From Bradyrhizobium sp. AZCC 2176 (GTDB taxonomy: Bacteria > Pseudomonadota > Alphaproteobacteria > Rhizobiales > Xanthobacteraceae): DNA of 64,000 nt. Numbering within the stretch: the stretch's first letter is position 1; every line of letters begins with the position of its first letter. The stretch covers positions 1,426,001 to 1,490,000 of the forward strand of contig NZ_JAZHRX010000001.1 in NCBI RefSeq assembly GCF_036924645.1, written 5' to 3'. Shown here one piece after another: positions 36,843 to 46,383 of this stretch. A model generated the notes under the pieces. It saw only the letters and a program-made list of their open reading frames with translations, made no database searches and was not told the origin of the DNA. Position numbers and translations under genes: made by a program.

Positions 36843-38072
36843 CTAGCCTCCGATTTCATCGCTGAGCACGGGGCCAAACAGCTCCCACCTTTCCCCCTTG
36901 AACCGTCTGAACTGCACTTGCTTGATCGGAGCGAAATCAGTCGGGCTGGTGTTGATCGTGATGCCCGGCAGCAGGTTATCGGTTCTGAAGTTCTTTAGAT
37001 TCGCTGCCTGCTTCATCACGTTCTCGCGGGTGAGTTCGTCGCCGCACTGCTTCAATACCTGAACCAAAGTCTGGGCATTGTTATATCCCGTGACCACGAA
37101 GTTGTCGGCCCGATTGCCTTCGGGAAAATACTTCGCCAAGAATTCGTCAAAAGCCTTCATTCCCGGATGATCACTCCATTGCGGATCCATCGGATCCATC
37201 AAGTAAGCCACCGAAATGATATCCTGCGCGTTCTCTAATCCGGCCGGCCTGATTACGGCGCCAATCGAGGTGGCGACGATATTGAGAAAGTGCATCGGCT
37301 TCCAGCCGATCTCGCCCGCCTTCTTGATGGCCTGCGCCGCGAACTTCGGCGTGGTGATGTTAACGAACACGTCGGCATTGATAGATTTCATCTTGACGAC
37401 ATGCGTATCGATGGTCGGCTCGGCGACCTCGTAAGCGTCCTCCGCTATGATCATCGACGCGGCCTTGTCGCCCAGCCCGTCCTTTAGGCCTTTGAGGTAG
37501 TCCTTTCCGTAATCGTCGTTCTGATAAAGAATACCGATTCTGGCGTTCGGTTTTTCCTTGAGGATGTACTTCGCGTAGATCCGCGCCTCGTTCTGATAAT
37601 TGGGCTGCCAGCCCATGGTCCACGGATAGGTTTTCGGATCATTCCATTTGGTCGCACCCGTCGCGACGAACAACTGTGGCACCTTCTTGGTGTTCATGTA
37701 TCTCTGAATGGCGGTGTTAGACGGCGTGCCGAGCGGGCCGAAGACCAGAAGCACCTCGTCGCTCTCGACCAGCTTGCGCGCCTGCTCAACCGTTTTCGGC
37801 GGGCTGTAGGCGTCGTCATAGGAGATGAAGTTGATCTTCCGCCCATTGATACCGCCCCCGGCATTGATTTTGCGGAAGTAGGCCGCTTCGGTTCTGCCGA
37901 TTACCCCATAGGCCGACGCGGGTCCGCTGTACGGCATGATGTTGCCGATCTTTATTTCGGTGTCGGTTGCGCCGACATCATATTTCTTCTGAGACAGCGC
38001 ACCACCTCCACTGGCAGCGAGCATAATGACGGCGGCAGAAAACGCCGCCAATCGTCGTGCGACGAAGGACAT
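36843..38072 (-). CDS. Branched-chain amino acid-type ABC transporter substrate-binding protein
   Basis: Periplasmic type I binding protein of 409 residues. A signal peptide spans about 1-27 (LAAFSAAVIMLAASGGGALS). The mature part starts EIKIGNIMPYSGPASAYGVI, typical of the LivK/Peripla_BP_6 family, with GGGINGRKINFISYDDAYSP and FGPLGTPSNTAIQRYMN. Ligands of this family include Leu/Ile/Val, amides, urea and aromatic acids; the ligand here is unknown. No permease or ATPase gene lies nearby, so it is an orphan binding component. It is divergent from the DUF1330 gene. Confidence 0.9.
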   Translation of the reverse strand: MSFVARRLAAFSAAVIMLAASGGGALSQKKYDVGATDTEIKIGNIMPYSGPASAYGVIGRTEAAYFRKINAGGGINGRKINFISYDDAYSPPKTVEQARKLVESDEVLLVFGPLGTPSNTAIQRYMNTKKVPQLFVATGATKWNDPKTYPWTMGWQPNYQNEARIYAKYILKEKPNARIGILYQNDDYGKDYLKGLKDGLGDKAASMIIAEDAYEVAEPTIDTHVVKMKSINADVFVNITTPKFAAQAIKKAGEIGWKPMHFLNIVATSIGAVIRPAGLENAQDIISVAYLMDPMDPQWSDHPGMKAFDEFLAKYFPEGNRADNFVVTGYNNAQTLVQVLKQCGDELTRENVMKQAANLKNFRTDNLLPGITINTSPTDFAPIKQVQFRRFKGERWELFGPVLSDEIGG

Positions 38073-38494
38073 GTTCGTTTCTCCCGAACGATATCAATGA
38101 ATGGATCTGGTTGTTAGGTGACCTCTTCGGGCCTCACTTCAGATAGTGAACACCTTGCATTCAGTTTTGTCGATTCACCTCACTGGAGTCGCTTCATTCG
38201 TCAGTGCGGTTGACCCATTCTCTCCAGGGGGCAGCGCCGCTCGGCAAACCCGTGATCCAAGAATAAGGTCCGACCGGGGAAGAGCGAAAATGATCGGACT
38301 CGGTTCGAAACGTCGCAGATGACCCAACTCGGACTTGACAGGCTTCCTTACACATCTGCGCCGTCGATCTCAGATATTTGCATCCGCCCATGTGAGCCGG
38401 TTCACATCCACCGCGCACGTTTGGTCCCACCGTCAGTTGGGGCACTTTCAACGTGTGCCTCGGGGGGAAATTGCACACACTAGGAGGGAATGCC
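38073..38494. other. Divergent promoter region, no gene seen
   Basis: About 420 bases between the divergent binding-protein and DUF1330 genes. No coding frame is convincing. Promoters for both must lie here; no clear -35/-10 pair stands out. TAGGAGGG at 38481-38488 is the ribosome site of the DUF1330 gene. Confidence 0.5.
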
Positions 38495-38893
38495 ATGAGA
38501 TCAAATTACAAAATCGCAGTGGCAGTGACCGCAGGTGTCGCGATTGGCGCTCTCGCGGTTCAAGGTCTTCACGCTCAAGCAAAGCCACCGGTCTATTTCG
38601 TGGCAGAAATCGACGTGACCAACCCGGACGCGTATGCAAAGGAGTACGCTCCGAAGGCTCAGGCCATCATCAAGGCATCCGGCGGTCGCTTCTTGGCTAT
38701 CGGCGGATCCGCCGCAACTACAGGAACAGTGACAGCATTTGATGGGGACGCGCCGAAGCGCGTGGTCGTTCAGGTCTGGGATAGTATGGAGAAAATTCGG
38801 GCCTGGCGGGCCAATCCAGAATATGTCGAGCTTCGCAAGGTTGGCGAAAAATACGCGAGGTTCCGCTCGTTTGCTGTTGATGGTCTGCAATAG
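38495..38893 (+). CDS. Exported DUF1330 protein
   Basis: Protein of 132 residues with a signal peptide or anchor (IAVAVTAGVAIGALAVQGLH, cleavage near HAQA-K) followed by one DUF1330 domain: VYFVAEIDVTNPDAYAKEYA, IIKASGGRFLAIGG, RVVVQVWDSMEKIRAWRANP. DUF1330 is a ferredoxin-like dimeric alpha-beta barrel of unknown function. The ATG at 38495 has AGGAGGG 6 bases upstream. A perfect 10-bp stem terminator follows, so it is monocistronic. Confidence 0.88.
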   Translation: MRSNYKIAVAVTAGVAIGALAVQGLHAQAKPPVYFVAEIDVTNPDAYAKEYAPKAQAIIKASGGRFLAIGGSAATTGTVTAFDGDAPKRVVVQVWDSMEKIRAWRANPEYVELRKVGEKYARFRSFAVDGLQ

Positions 38894-39288
38894 TAGCTTG
38901 AATACCTGAGTCAGAGGCCGCCTTTTGCTGGCGGCCTCTTCACGATCTTGTTTTAACCGATCGAGCCGGCGAACGATCCCCATCGTTCGCGGACGTTGGA
39001 AAGGGGCTCGGTTCGATCATCGACGGGCCGGGGAGCAGGTGATGCTTCGTCTCACAGTGGGGCAACGGGGCATCGGTTTGACGCAGTGCATGAGTCCTAG
39101 TCTGGCACATAGCGTCGTTTCGCTGCGCGGATTCTGGCGCGGCGTCAGCCCGGCAAATTTATGGACTGGATGGATCGGCCGCCGCCCGCGCCAAGGCTTC
39201 TCGACGGCCCGAGACCGCAAGTCCCGGCGAAGCCCTGGCGTCGCGGGATCACGGAGCGTGACGGGGTCACGGAGCATGACAACGCCTA
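38894..39288. other. Spacer between convergent genes, with short tandem repeat
   Basis: Beyond the terminator no gene is supported. Two imperfect tandem copies, GATCACGGAGCGTGAC and GGTCACGGAGCATGAC, lie at about 39247-39280, just after the RND gene stop on the minus strand. Each copy is nearly palindromic (GTCACGGAGC.TGAC). Open frames crossing the region have no family features. Confidence 0.5.
38913..38939 (+). terminator. Rho-independent-type terminator after the DUF1330 gene
   Basis: AGAGGCCGCC and GGCGGCCTCT form a perfect 10-bp stem with a 7-base loop (TTTTGCT). The downstream T run is weak (TTGTTTT after 10 bases). Confidence 0.7.
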
Positions 39289-42200
39289 CTACTTCACTGG
39301 CGCCGGCGGGCCGACCACCTCGGCTCCCGCGGTCGCCTCCACCTTCTCCCGGTCCCCCGCCAGCACGCGCTGCACTGAGACGAAGAACACCGGCACCATC
39401 AACAGCGCCAGGATCACCACCGCGATCATGCCGCCCATGACGCTGGTGCCGAGCGCCTGCTGGCTCGCGCCGCCGGCGCCCTTCGCGATAACCATCGGCA
39501 GCACGCCGCAGACGAAGGCTAGGCCCGTCATCAGGATCGGGCGGAAGCGAAGCGAGCAGGCTTCGATCGTTGCCTCGACCAGCGGCTTGCCTTGCGCGCG
39601 CAGATCCTTGGCGAACTCGATGATGAGGATGGCGTCCTTTGCCGCAAGGCCAATGATAGTGATCAAGCCGACGGTGAAATAGACGTCGTTCGGCAGGCCG
39701 CGCGTGGTCGCTGCGATCACTGCGCCGCAGATGCCGAGCGGCACCGTCAGCAGCACCGCCAGCGGAATGGTCCAGCTCTCATAGAGCGCAGCGAGCAGGA
39801 GGAACACCACCAGCACCGAGAGGCCGAGCAGGAACGGCGCCTGCGAACCCGACAGCTTCTCCTGTAGCGACTGCCCGGTCCATTCGAAACCGAAGCCGCG
39901 CGGCAGCTTGTTCGCCAGTCGCTCCATCTCGGCGATGGCGTCGCCGGAGGTGAAGCCGGGCTTTGCTTCGCCGGAGATACGCACGGCGGGATAGTAGTTG
40001 AAGCCCGCAATCTGGGTCGGCCCCCTCGACCACTGCACCGTGGCGAAAGCAGAGAACGGCACGAGCTGCCCGCGGCTATTCTTGACGTTGTAATTGAGAA
40101 TGTCGTCGGCGTTCATGCGGCTGGTGCGATCAGCCTGCACGATCACGCGCTGCATCCGCCCGCGGTTCGGGAAGTCGTTGATGTAGTTCGAGCCAAGGTT
40201 GGTCGAGATCGTCTGGTTGATGTCCTCGAAGGTGACGCCGAACGCGCCGGCCTTTTCGCGGTCGATCATCAGATTGACCTGCGGCGCCGGCGGCAGGCCC
40301 TCGACATAGACCTTTTGCAGCACTGGGCTGGCATTGGCTTCCGCGATCAGGCGATCGGACGCAGCGACCAGCGCCGGATAACCCTTCTGGCCGCGGTCCT
40401 GCAGGCGGAACGAGAAGCCCGAGGAGTTGCCGAGATTGTCGATCGGCGGCGGCTGCAGCGCCGAAATTCTGGCATCGCGGATCGACGACAGCTCGCGATT
40501 GACGTCGGCGACGATCGCCGCGGCCGAATCCTTAGGGCCCCGCTCCGACCAGTCCTTCAGCGTGATGAAGGCCTGCGCGGTGTTCATGCCCTGGCCGAGG
40601 AAGCTGAAGCCGGTCAGGAACGTCACGTCCTCGACGCCGGCGCGGTCGCGGAGATATTTTTCGACCTGCTCGACCGCGGCCTCGGTGCGGGCATAGGAGG
40701 AGTCGGACGGCGTCTGCACGTCGGTCGTGATGAAGCCCTGGTCGTCGACCGGCAGGAAGCCGCCGGGCAGCCGGACAAAGGCCCAGCCGAGGCCAATGAA
40801 CAGCACGGCATAGATCAGCATCAGCCGCCCGGTGCGCTTCAGCAAACCGCTCACGGTGCGTGAATAGCCGTTGCGGCTCGACTCGAGCACGCGGTTGAAC
40901 CAGCCAAACACGCCCTTCTTCGCATGACCATGGCCGGCGGTAACCGGCTTCAGCAACGTCGCGCACAACGCCGGCGTCAGCGACAGCGCCAGCAGCGCGG
41001 AGAAGGCGATCGCGGAAACCATGGTGACGGAGAACTGCCGGTAGATGATACCGACCGATCCCGGGAAGAACGCCATCGGCACGAACACCGCCATCAGCAC
41101 CAGCGTGATGCCGATGATGGCGCCCGTAATCTGCGACATCGCCTTGCGGGTGGCTTCCTTCGGCGGCAGGCCCTCCTCCGTCATGATGCGCTCGACGTTC
41201 TCGACCACGACGATGGCGTCATCGACGAGAATGCCGACCGCCAGCACCATGCCGAACATCGTCAGCATGTTGATGGAATAGCCGGCCGCCATCAGCATCG
41301 CGCAGGTGCCGAGCAGCGCCACCGGCACCACGATGGTCGGGATGATGGTGTAGCGGATGTTCTGCAGGAACAGGAACATCACGATGAAGACCAGCACCAC
41401 CGCCTCGACCAGCGTCATCAGCACCTTGTTGATCGAGGCCTTGACGACGGGGGTGATGTTGTAGGGGATTTCGTAGCCGATATTGGCCGGGAAGAACTTC
41501 GACAGTTCCTTCATCTTGGCTTCGACGGCGCTGGCGGTCGCGAGCGCGTTGCCGGTCGGTGACATCAGCACCGAAAGGCCGGCTGTCGACTTGCCGTTGA
41601 GCCGCGTGTTGAACTGGTAGCTCAAACCACCGATCTCGATGCGCGCGACATCGCGCAGCCGCACCGTCGACCCGTCAGGATTGGCGCGCAGCGTGATCGC
41701 GCCGAATTCCTCGGGCGAGGCGAGTTGGCCCTTGACCAGCACCAGCGCGGAAATCTTCTGCGTCGGCGTGCTCGGCTCGGCGCCGACGCTGCCGGAGGCG
41801 ACCTGCGCGTTCTGCGCCGATATCGCCTTGTTGACGTCATCGGCGGTGAGGCCGTAGCCGACCAGCTTTGCGGGATCGACCCAGATCCGCAGCGAACGTT
41901 CCGTCGAATAGAGCGTGGCGCGGCCGACGCCGGGAATGCGCCTGATTTCGCCGAGCACGTTGCGGATCATGAAATCGCCGAGGCCGATTTCGTCGAGCGA
42001 GCCGTCGGTCGAGTTCAGCGTGATGATCTGCAGCACGGCGGAGGAAGCTTCCTCGACCAGGATGCCCTGCTGGATCACCGCGCGCGGCAGCCGCGCCTCG
42101 ATGCGTTTGAGGCGGTTTTGCACCTCGACCGAGGCCGCGCTCGTCTCGGTGCCGGGCACGAAGTTGGCGATGATTTCGACCTGCCCCAGCGAGTCAGAGG

Positions 42201-42441
42201 TGGATTCGAAATTGAGGATACCGGAGGCGCCGTTGAGCTCCTCCTCGATCAGCCGCGTAACGCTGTTATAGAGGTTTTCCGGCGACGCGCCCGGATAGCT
42301 AGTCGAGATCGAGATCGAGGGCGGCGCGATGATCGGATATTGCGCGACCGCCAGCAGCGGAATCGAGATCGCGCCGACCAGGCAGATGAAAAGCGCAACC
42401 ACCCAGGCGAAGATCGGCCTGTCGATGAAGAAACTGGGCAT
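39289..42441 (-). CDS. RND multidrug efflux permease, HAE-1 family (AcrB/MexB-like)
   Basis: Inner-membrane drug/proton antiporter of 1050 residues, working as a trimer. N-terminal helix FFIDRPIFAWVVALFICLVG; proton-relay Asp-Asp in helix 4 (GILVDDAIVVVENVERIM); conserved LAVGIL and the second half GLITIIGLAAKDAILIIEFA complete the 12-helix pattern. Large periplasmic loops (about 30-340 and 560-870) form the drug-binding pocket. It is downstream of its adaptor by 9 bases. No outer-membrane factor gene or AcrR/MexR-type repressor is nearby. The substrate range is unknown. Confidence 0.96.
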   Translation of the reverse strand: MPSFFIDRPIFAWVVALFICLVGAISIPLLAVAQYPIIAPPSISISTSYPGASPENLYNSVTRLIEEELNGASGILNFESTSDSLGQVEIIANFVPGTETSAASVEVQNRLKRIEARLPRAVIQQGILVEEASSAVLQIITLNSTDGSLDEIGLGDFMIRNVLGEIRRIPGVGRATLYSTERSLRIWVDPAKLVGYGLTADDVNKAISAQNAQVASGSVGAEPSTPTQKISALVLVKGQLASPEEFGAITLRANPDGSTVRLRDVARIEIGGLSYQFNTRLNGKSTAGLSVLMSPTGNALATASAVEAKMKELSKFFPANIGYEIPYNITPVVKASINKVLMTLVEAVVLVFIVMFLFLQNIRYTIIPTIVVPVALLGTCAMLMAAGYSINMLTMFGMVLAVGILVDDAIVVVENVERIMTEEGLPPKEATRKAMSQITGAIIGITLVLMAVFVPMAFFPGSVGIIYRQFSVTMVSAIAFSALLALSLTPALCATLLKPVTAGHGHAKKGVFGWFNRVLESSRNGYSRTVSGLLKRTGRLMLIYAVLFIGLGWAFVRLPGGFLPVDDQGFITTDVQTPSDSSYARTEAAVEQVEKYLRDRAGVEDVTFLTGFSFLGQGMNTAQAFITLKDWSERGPKDSAAAIVADVNRELSSIRDARISALQPPPIDNLGNSSGFSFRLQDRGQKGYPALVAASDRLIAEANASPVLQKVYVEGLPPAPQVNLMIDREKAGAFGVTFEDINQTISTNLGSNYINDFPNRGRMQRVIVQADRTSRMNADDILNYNVKNSRGQLVPFSAFATVQWSRGPTQIAGFNYYPAVRISGEAKPGFTSGDAIAEMERLANKLPRGFGFEWTGQSLQEKLSGSQAPFLLGLSVLVVFLLLAALYESWTIPLAVLLTVPLGICGAVIAATTRGLPNDVYFTVGLITIIGLAAKDAILIIEFAKDLRAQGKPLVEATIEACSLRFRPILMTGLAFVCGVLPMVIAKGAGGASQQALGTSVMGGMIAVVILALLMVPVFFVSVQRVLAGDREKVEATAGAEVVGPPAPVK

Positions 42442-42450
42442 ATCCCGATC

Positions 42451-43665
42451 TCAGCGGGACGCTTGCGCCGCCGGCGCATTCGGTATTGTACCAACCGAGG
42501 CATCCGCATCGATCCACGATTTCGGATTCACCTTGTCGCCGGGCACGAATTTCTGGAAGCCGTCGACGATAATTCGGTCGCCATCCTTCAGGCCCTCGCT
42601 AACCAGCCAGAGACCGTCCTGCACCGCCCCGGTGCGGACCGGCTGCGTCGCCACGCGGCCATCGTCCTTGACCACGAAAACCTCGCTGCCGCCGCCGGCA
42701 TCGCGCTGGATCGCCTGCTGCGGCACGGCGATGGCGTCGGAATCGATGCCCTGTTCGATCAGGACGCGGACATACATGCCCGGCAGCAATTCGCGATTCG
42801 GGTTCGGAAACTGTCCGCGCAGCGTGACCTGCCCGGTATGGGCGTCCACCTTGGCTTCGGAGAACAGCAGTTTGCCGGAAATCGGATAGAGGGTTCCGTC
42901 GTCGAGCACGAGGCGCACCTTGGCCGCATCGGGCGCGATCCGTTCGAGATCGCCGCTATCAAACGCGCGGCGCAGCTTGTGCATATCGGAGACCGATTGG
43001 GTGAAGTCGGCGTAGATCGGGTCGAGTTGCTGGATCGTGGCGAGACTGGTGCTGTCGTTCTGGATCACCAGCGCGCCTTCGCTCACCAGCGCGGCGCCGA
43101 CGGCGCCGCTGATCGGCGCACGGATCGTCGCGTAATCGAGATTGAGCCTCGCACGCGCAACTTCGGCCTTGCGGCTGCCGACCTCGGCCTCGGCCTGACG
43201 GTGGGCCGCGATGGCCTTTTCGTTCTCGACCTCAGGCGCCGCGCGCTGGCTGGTCAGCGTCGCGATGCGCCGCGCATGCTGTGCGGCGAGATCGAGCGCA
43301 GCGGTGGCCTTGTCCAGCGCGGCTTCGCTCGCCTGCAACTCCACCTGGAACGGCTTGGGGTCGATCCGGTACAAGGGATCGCCGGCTTTCACCTCGGTGC
43401 CCTGCTGGAACAGGCGCTCGACGACGATGCCCGAGACCTGGGCGCGAACTTCCGAAACCCGGGTGGGCGCGATCCGGCCGGGCAATTCACGAACGATGGC
43501 GCGGGCCTGAGACCGCACGGTGAACGTGCCTACTTCAGGTTCGGGGGGTTTTGCCGCTGCGGTAGCGGCGATCGGTTCATTGCAGCCAGCCAAAAGCGGC
43601 GCCATCGCAGTCAACATCAAAACGATGCATGCCGATTGCGTTCGAAGTCCGGACATTGAAAGCAT
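42451..43665 (-). CDS. RND efflux periplasmic adaptor (AcrA-like lipoprotein)
   Basis: Membrane-fusion protein of 404 residues linking the RND pump to an outer-membrane channel. The N-terminus has a lipoprotein signal (CIVLMLTAMAPLLAGCNEP), so Cys about 28 should be lipid-modified. Barrel-sandwich/lipoyl halves are seen (GIVVERLFQQGTEVKAGDPL, ATIRAPISGAVGAALVSEGA), separated by the coiled-coil hairpin, then the beta-barrel and membrane-proximal domains (QFPNPNRELLPGMYVRVLIE). It is the first gene of the two-gene efflux operon. Confidence 0.95.
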   Translation of the reverse strand: MLSMSGLRTQSACIVLMLTAMAPLLAGCNEPIAATAAAKPPEPEVGTFTVRSQARAIVRELPGRIAPTRVSEVRAQVSGIVVERLFQQGTEVKAGDPLYRIDPKPFQVELQASEAALDKATAALDLAAQHARRIATLTSQRAAPEVENEKAIAAHRQAEAEVGSRKAEVARARLNLDYATIRAPISGAVGAALVSEGALVIQNDSTSLATIQQLDPIYADFTQSVSDMHKLRRAFDSGDLERIAPDAAKVRLVLDDGTLYPISGKLLFSEAKVDAHTGQVTLRGQFPNPNRELLPGMYVRVLIEQGIDSDAIAVPQQAIQRDAGGGSEVFVVKDDGRVATQPVRTGAVQDGLWLVSEGLKDGDRIIVDGFQKFVPGDKVNPKSWIDADASVGTIPNAPAAQASR

Positions 43666-43984
43666 TGCCCCAGTTCAGGTTGGAAAGCGCGAATTGAGCA
43701 TTCGCGACGTTGTCGTAAGAGGACGTCGTTATGCGGTCTCGTAACTCACGGTTGATGGCATATAGGATAGGGGGAGCCTGCTGCGACGCAATACGGTTTC
43801 GCGGCGGCCCAATGTCACACAACGCTATCGCGCTGAATTAACGCCTATTTTCCTGGACTCACTCGATTGTGAGCCGGTTCCATCGCAGCCTTTTACGGCT
43901 GGATCGAAGACAAATGACAGGGAACCTGTCGTTTGGCGGCACGAGATGCAGCAGTCGGCGGAGCGCGCGGCAATCCGGCACGAA
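43666..43984. other. Spacer upstream of the efflux operon, no gene seen
   Basis: About 320 bases, more AT-rich than the surroundings. No coding frame is convincing. The efflux promoter should lie here, but no clear operator or adjacent regulator is visible. Confidence 0.5.
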
Positions 43985-45028
43985 TCAGTCAAGGCAGGTC
44001 TGACCGGCCGCCTTCAGCCGGTAATGGCTGACGCCCCACTCGCTGCCGCCAGCGTAACCGAACAAGCCGGCGGTGGCGAGAAGGAACCAGCGCCAGCGCC
44101 GCATCCACAACGCGGTCTCGCCGCCATGGACCTTGCGAAGCACGCGCTCGATTTCGTCGCGGTTGGAATCGAAATTGTCCAGCCAGTCCTGCGCGGTACG
44201 CTGATAGTGCACGCCGCTCCAGCGCCATTCCTTTTCGACCTCGAACAGATCGGCATATTGCCGGATCAGATGATGGCTCGGCATCACGCCGCCGGTAAAG
44301 AAGCGTTGCGCGATCCAGTTCTCGCCATCGGCGCGATTGAACAGATAGGCGCCGGAGCGATGGGTGAAGATGTGCAGGAACAGGCGGCCGTCGGGCTCCA
44401 GCCAGGTGCGCAGGCGCGTCATCAGCTCGCGCCAATTCACCATGTGCTCGAACATCTCGATGGAGACGATGCGGTCGAACCGCGCTTTCGGTGCGAGCCG
44501 GTTGATGTCTGATGTGATGACGCGCAGATTGGTAAGGTCGCGCTTTGCGGCTTCGCCCGCGACATACTCGCGCTGCGCGTCCAAGTTTGAAATCGCCGTG
44601 ACCTGCGAATCCGGGAATTGCCGCGCCATCCACAGCGACAGTGCCCCCCAGCCGCAACCGAGTTCGAGGATCGATTGTCCGCCGGCCAGATCGGCGTGCT
44701 CGACGGTCTGGCGGAGCGCTTCCTCCTCGGCTTCCTGCAGCGTCGAGGACGCCTCCTTGTAGAAACAACAGGAATATTTGCGGTTGGGACCAAGCAGGCA
44801 GGCAAAAAACTCGGCCGGCACCTCGTGGTGCCGAACATCGGGCTCGTCGGAATATTCGGCGATGGCGCGCGCTGCCATTTCGTCGGCGAGCCAGGCATCG
44901 CTTTCGGCATTCCCGGTGGCGAGCCGCATGGCGGTGCGCGAGCAGAGTTGATGGATGGCGGCCCGGATAATGACGTCGGGCAGCGGCACGCGCTCGGCAG
45001 TGCCCATGATCGTGGAGACGAAGCTCAT
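43985..45028 (-). CDS. Cyclopropane-fatty-acyl-phospholipid synthase-like methyltransferase
   Basis: SAM-dependent methyltransferase of 347 residues. Motif I is ILELGCGWGALSLWMARQFP; further family landmarks are YSCCFYKEASSTLQEAEEEA (CFA-synthase-like), DRIVSIEMFEHMVNWRELM and GGVMPSHHLIRQYADLFEVE. It lacks the full N-terminal lipid-binding domain of classical CFA synthase (about 380-400 aa), so the acceptor may be a membrane lipid or another small molecule. A hydrophobic patch near the C-terminus (FLLATAGLFGYAGG) fits membrane association. It stands alone between spacers. Confidence 0.85.
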   Translation of the reverse strand: MSFVSTIMGTAERVPLPDVIIRAAIHQLCSRTAMRLATGNAESDAWLADEMAARAIAEYSDEPDVRHHEVPAEFFACLLGPNRKYSCCFYKEASSTLQEAEEEALRQTVEHADLAGGQSILELGCGWGALSLWMARQFPDSQVTAISNLDAQREYVAGEAAKRDLTNLRVITSDINRLAPKARFDRIVSIEMFEHMVNWRELMTRLRTWLEPDGRLFLHIFTHRSGAYLFNRADGENWIAQRFFTGGVMPSHHLIRQYADLFEVEKEWRWSGVHYQRTAQDWLDNFDSNRDEIERVLRKVHGGETALWMRRWRWFLLATAGLFGYAGGSEWGVSHYRLKAAGQTCLD

Positions 45029-45368
45029 GTGGCCACTCCCTTCGGTGGAGAACGGGCTACTGTGGCTGGTCTATCTCGCAACAGGCGCTTCCTTCGAATA
45101 GAAGCTGGACTGCGCGATCGCCCCACCGGGGCCCCGTCGCGACCGAAAGCGATACGGGAGCGGCGCGCCGGTCTCTCATGGTATAAGGCCGTCATCAAAA
45201 ATCCCGGTTGGACATCGAAACGTTCCAAAATACGCTGATGTCAAAGCCGGGTTTCGGGAAGAGGTTCCACCATCGTCTACCCGAAATCGCGCTTCCCAGC
45301 TTTTTTCTCCAGCCCGCTGTGCCATATTGGTTCCCAGCGCGGCTTTTCGTAACGGATGACACCCGCAA
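45029..45368. other. Divergent spacer, no gene seen
   Basis: 340 bases between the CFA-like gene and the MotA/ExbB-like gene, transcribed in opposite directions. No supported gene or clear regulatory motif is seen. Confidence 0.5.
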
Positions 45369-46367
45369 ATGCCCTCAGGCCACCACTCCTCCCGCTCCGA
45401 AATGGAGATCGAACTGAGCAAACTGTCCTCGCCCCGGATTTTCCTGGTGCGGATGCTGGTGTTCCTGGTGCTGTGCACGCTGATCACGGTCGTGCTCTAC
45501 AAGCAGATCATCGCAGCCTTCTTTGCCAATCCCGGCCTCAACGCGCTGATCGGCGGGGTGCTGCTGATCGGCATCATCCTGTCGTTCCGGCAGGTGATCC
45601 GGCTCTACCCGGAAGTGGCCTGGGTCAACAATTTCCGTATCGCCGATCCCGGGCTGGCGATCGAGCGGCGCCCGGCCCTGCTGGCGCCAATGGCGGCTAT
45701 TCTCGGCGGCGAGCGCTCCGGGCGGATGACGATCTCGCAGCAGACCATGCGGCATCTGCTGGATTCGATCGCGACACGGCTGGATGAAGCGCGCGATATT
45801 TCCCGCTACATGACGGGCTTGCTGGTGTTTCTCGGCCTGCTCGGCACCTTCTGGGGCCTGATCGAAACCGTCGGCTCCGTCGGCAAGGTGATCGACGGCT
45901 TGAAGGTCGGCGGCGATGCCGGCTCCCTGTTCGACACCCTGAAAGAGGGGCTGGCCGCACCGCTCGGCGGCATGGGCATTTCGTTCTCGTCCTCGCTGTT
46001 CGGGCTCGCCGGCTCCCTGATCCTGGGCTTTCTCGACCTGCAGTCGAGCCAGGCGCAAAACCGCTTCTACACCGACCTCGAGGACTGGCTCGCCTCCACC
46101 GTGCGCGAATATGGCGATGGCGGGTCCGGCATCGGCGGCGAATTGCAACATGCGATGGAACGGATACGCGCGGTGGTTGAAGAGAGCGGCGGCAGCCGCA
46201 GCACCACGGCGGCGATGGCCAACCTCGCCGAGGCCATCCAGGGCCTGGTCGCGCATATGCGCACCGAGCAGCAGATGATCCGCGAATGGGCCGACGGCCA
46301 GGGCGAGCAGAACCGCGAGATCAAGAAGCTCCTGGAGCGGATCGCCAAGCAGCCCGAAAAGAGCTAG
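45369..46367 (+). CDS. MotA/TolQ/ExbB-type proton channel protein
   Basis: Inner-membrane protein of 332 residues. Two N-terminal helices (FLVRMLVFLVLCTLITVVLY at about 27-46 and LIGGVLLIGIILSFRQVI at about 60-77), then a cytoplasmic part, then the MotA/ExbB core helices (YMTGLLVFLGLLGTFWGLIE at about 147-166 and MGISFSSSLFGLAGSLILGF at about 198-217) and a cytoplasmic tail. Such proteins form the stator ring of proton-driven machines. The partner is the OmpA-domain protein encoded at 46799, but a VOC gene intervenes. The ATG at 45369 is used; 45402 is a possible alternative. Confidence 0.88.
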   Translation: MPSGHHSSRSEMEIELSKLSSPRIFLVRMLVFLVLCTLITVVLYKQIIAAFFANPGLNALIGGVLLIGIILSFRQVIRLYPEVAWVNNFRIADPGLAIERRPALLAPMAAILGGERSGRMTISQQTMRHLLDSIATRLDEARDISRYMTGLLVFLGLLGTFWGLIETVGSVGKVIDGLKVGGDAGSLFDTLKEGLAAPLGGMGISFSSSLFGLAGSLILGFLDLQSSQAQNRFYTDLEDWLASTVREYGDGGSGIGGELQHAMERIRAVVEESGGSRSTTAAMANLAEAIQGLVAHMRTEQQMIREWADGQGEQNREIKKLLERIAKQPEKS

Positions 46368-46383
46368 CGGCAAGAGTTGTGAT

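Noticed and set aside
39017..39277. Minus-strand 86-aa open frame after the RND gene
   Set aside because: Arg/Pro-rich, no ribosome site, overlaps tandem repeats; judged non-coding.
41725..43659. Long plus-strand open frame opposite the efflux adaptor
   Set aside because: Shadow of the adaptor and the N-terminal part of the RND permease; no domain or ribosome site.
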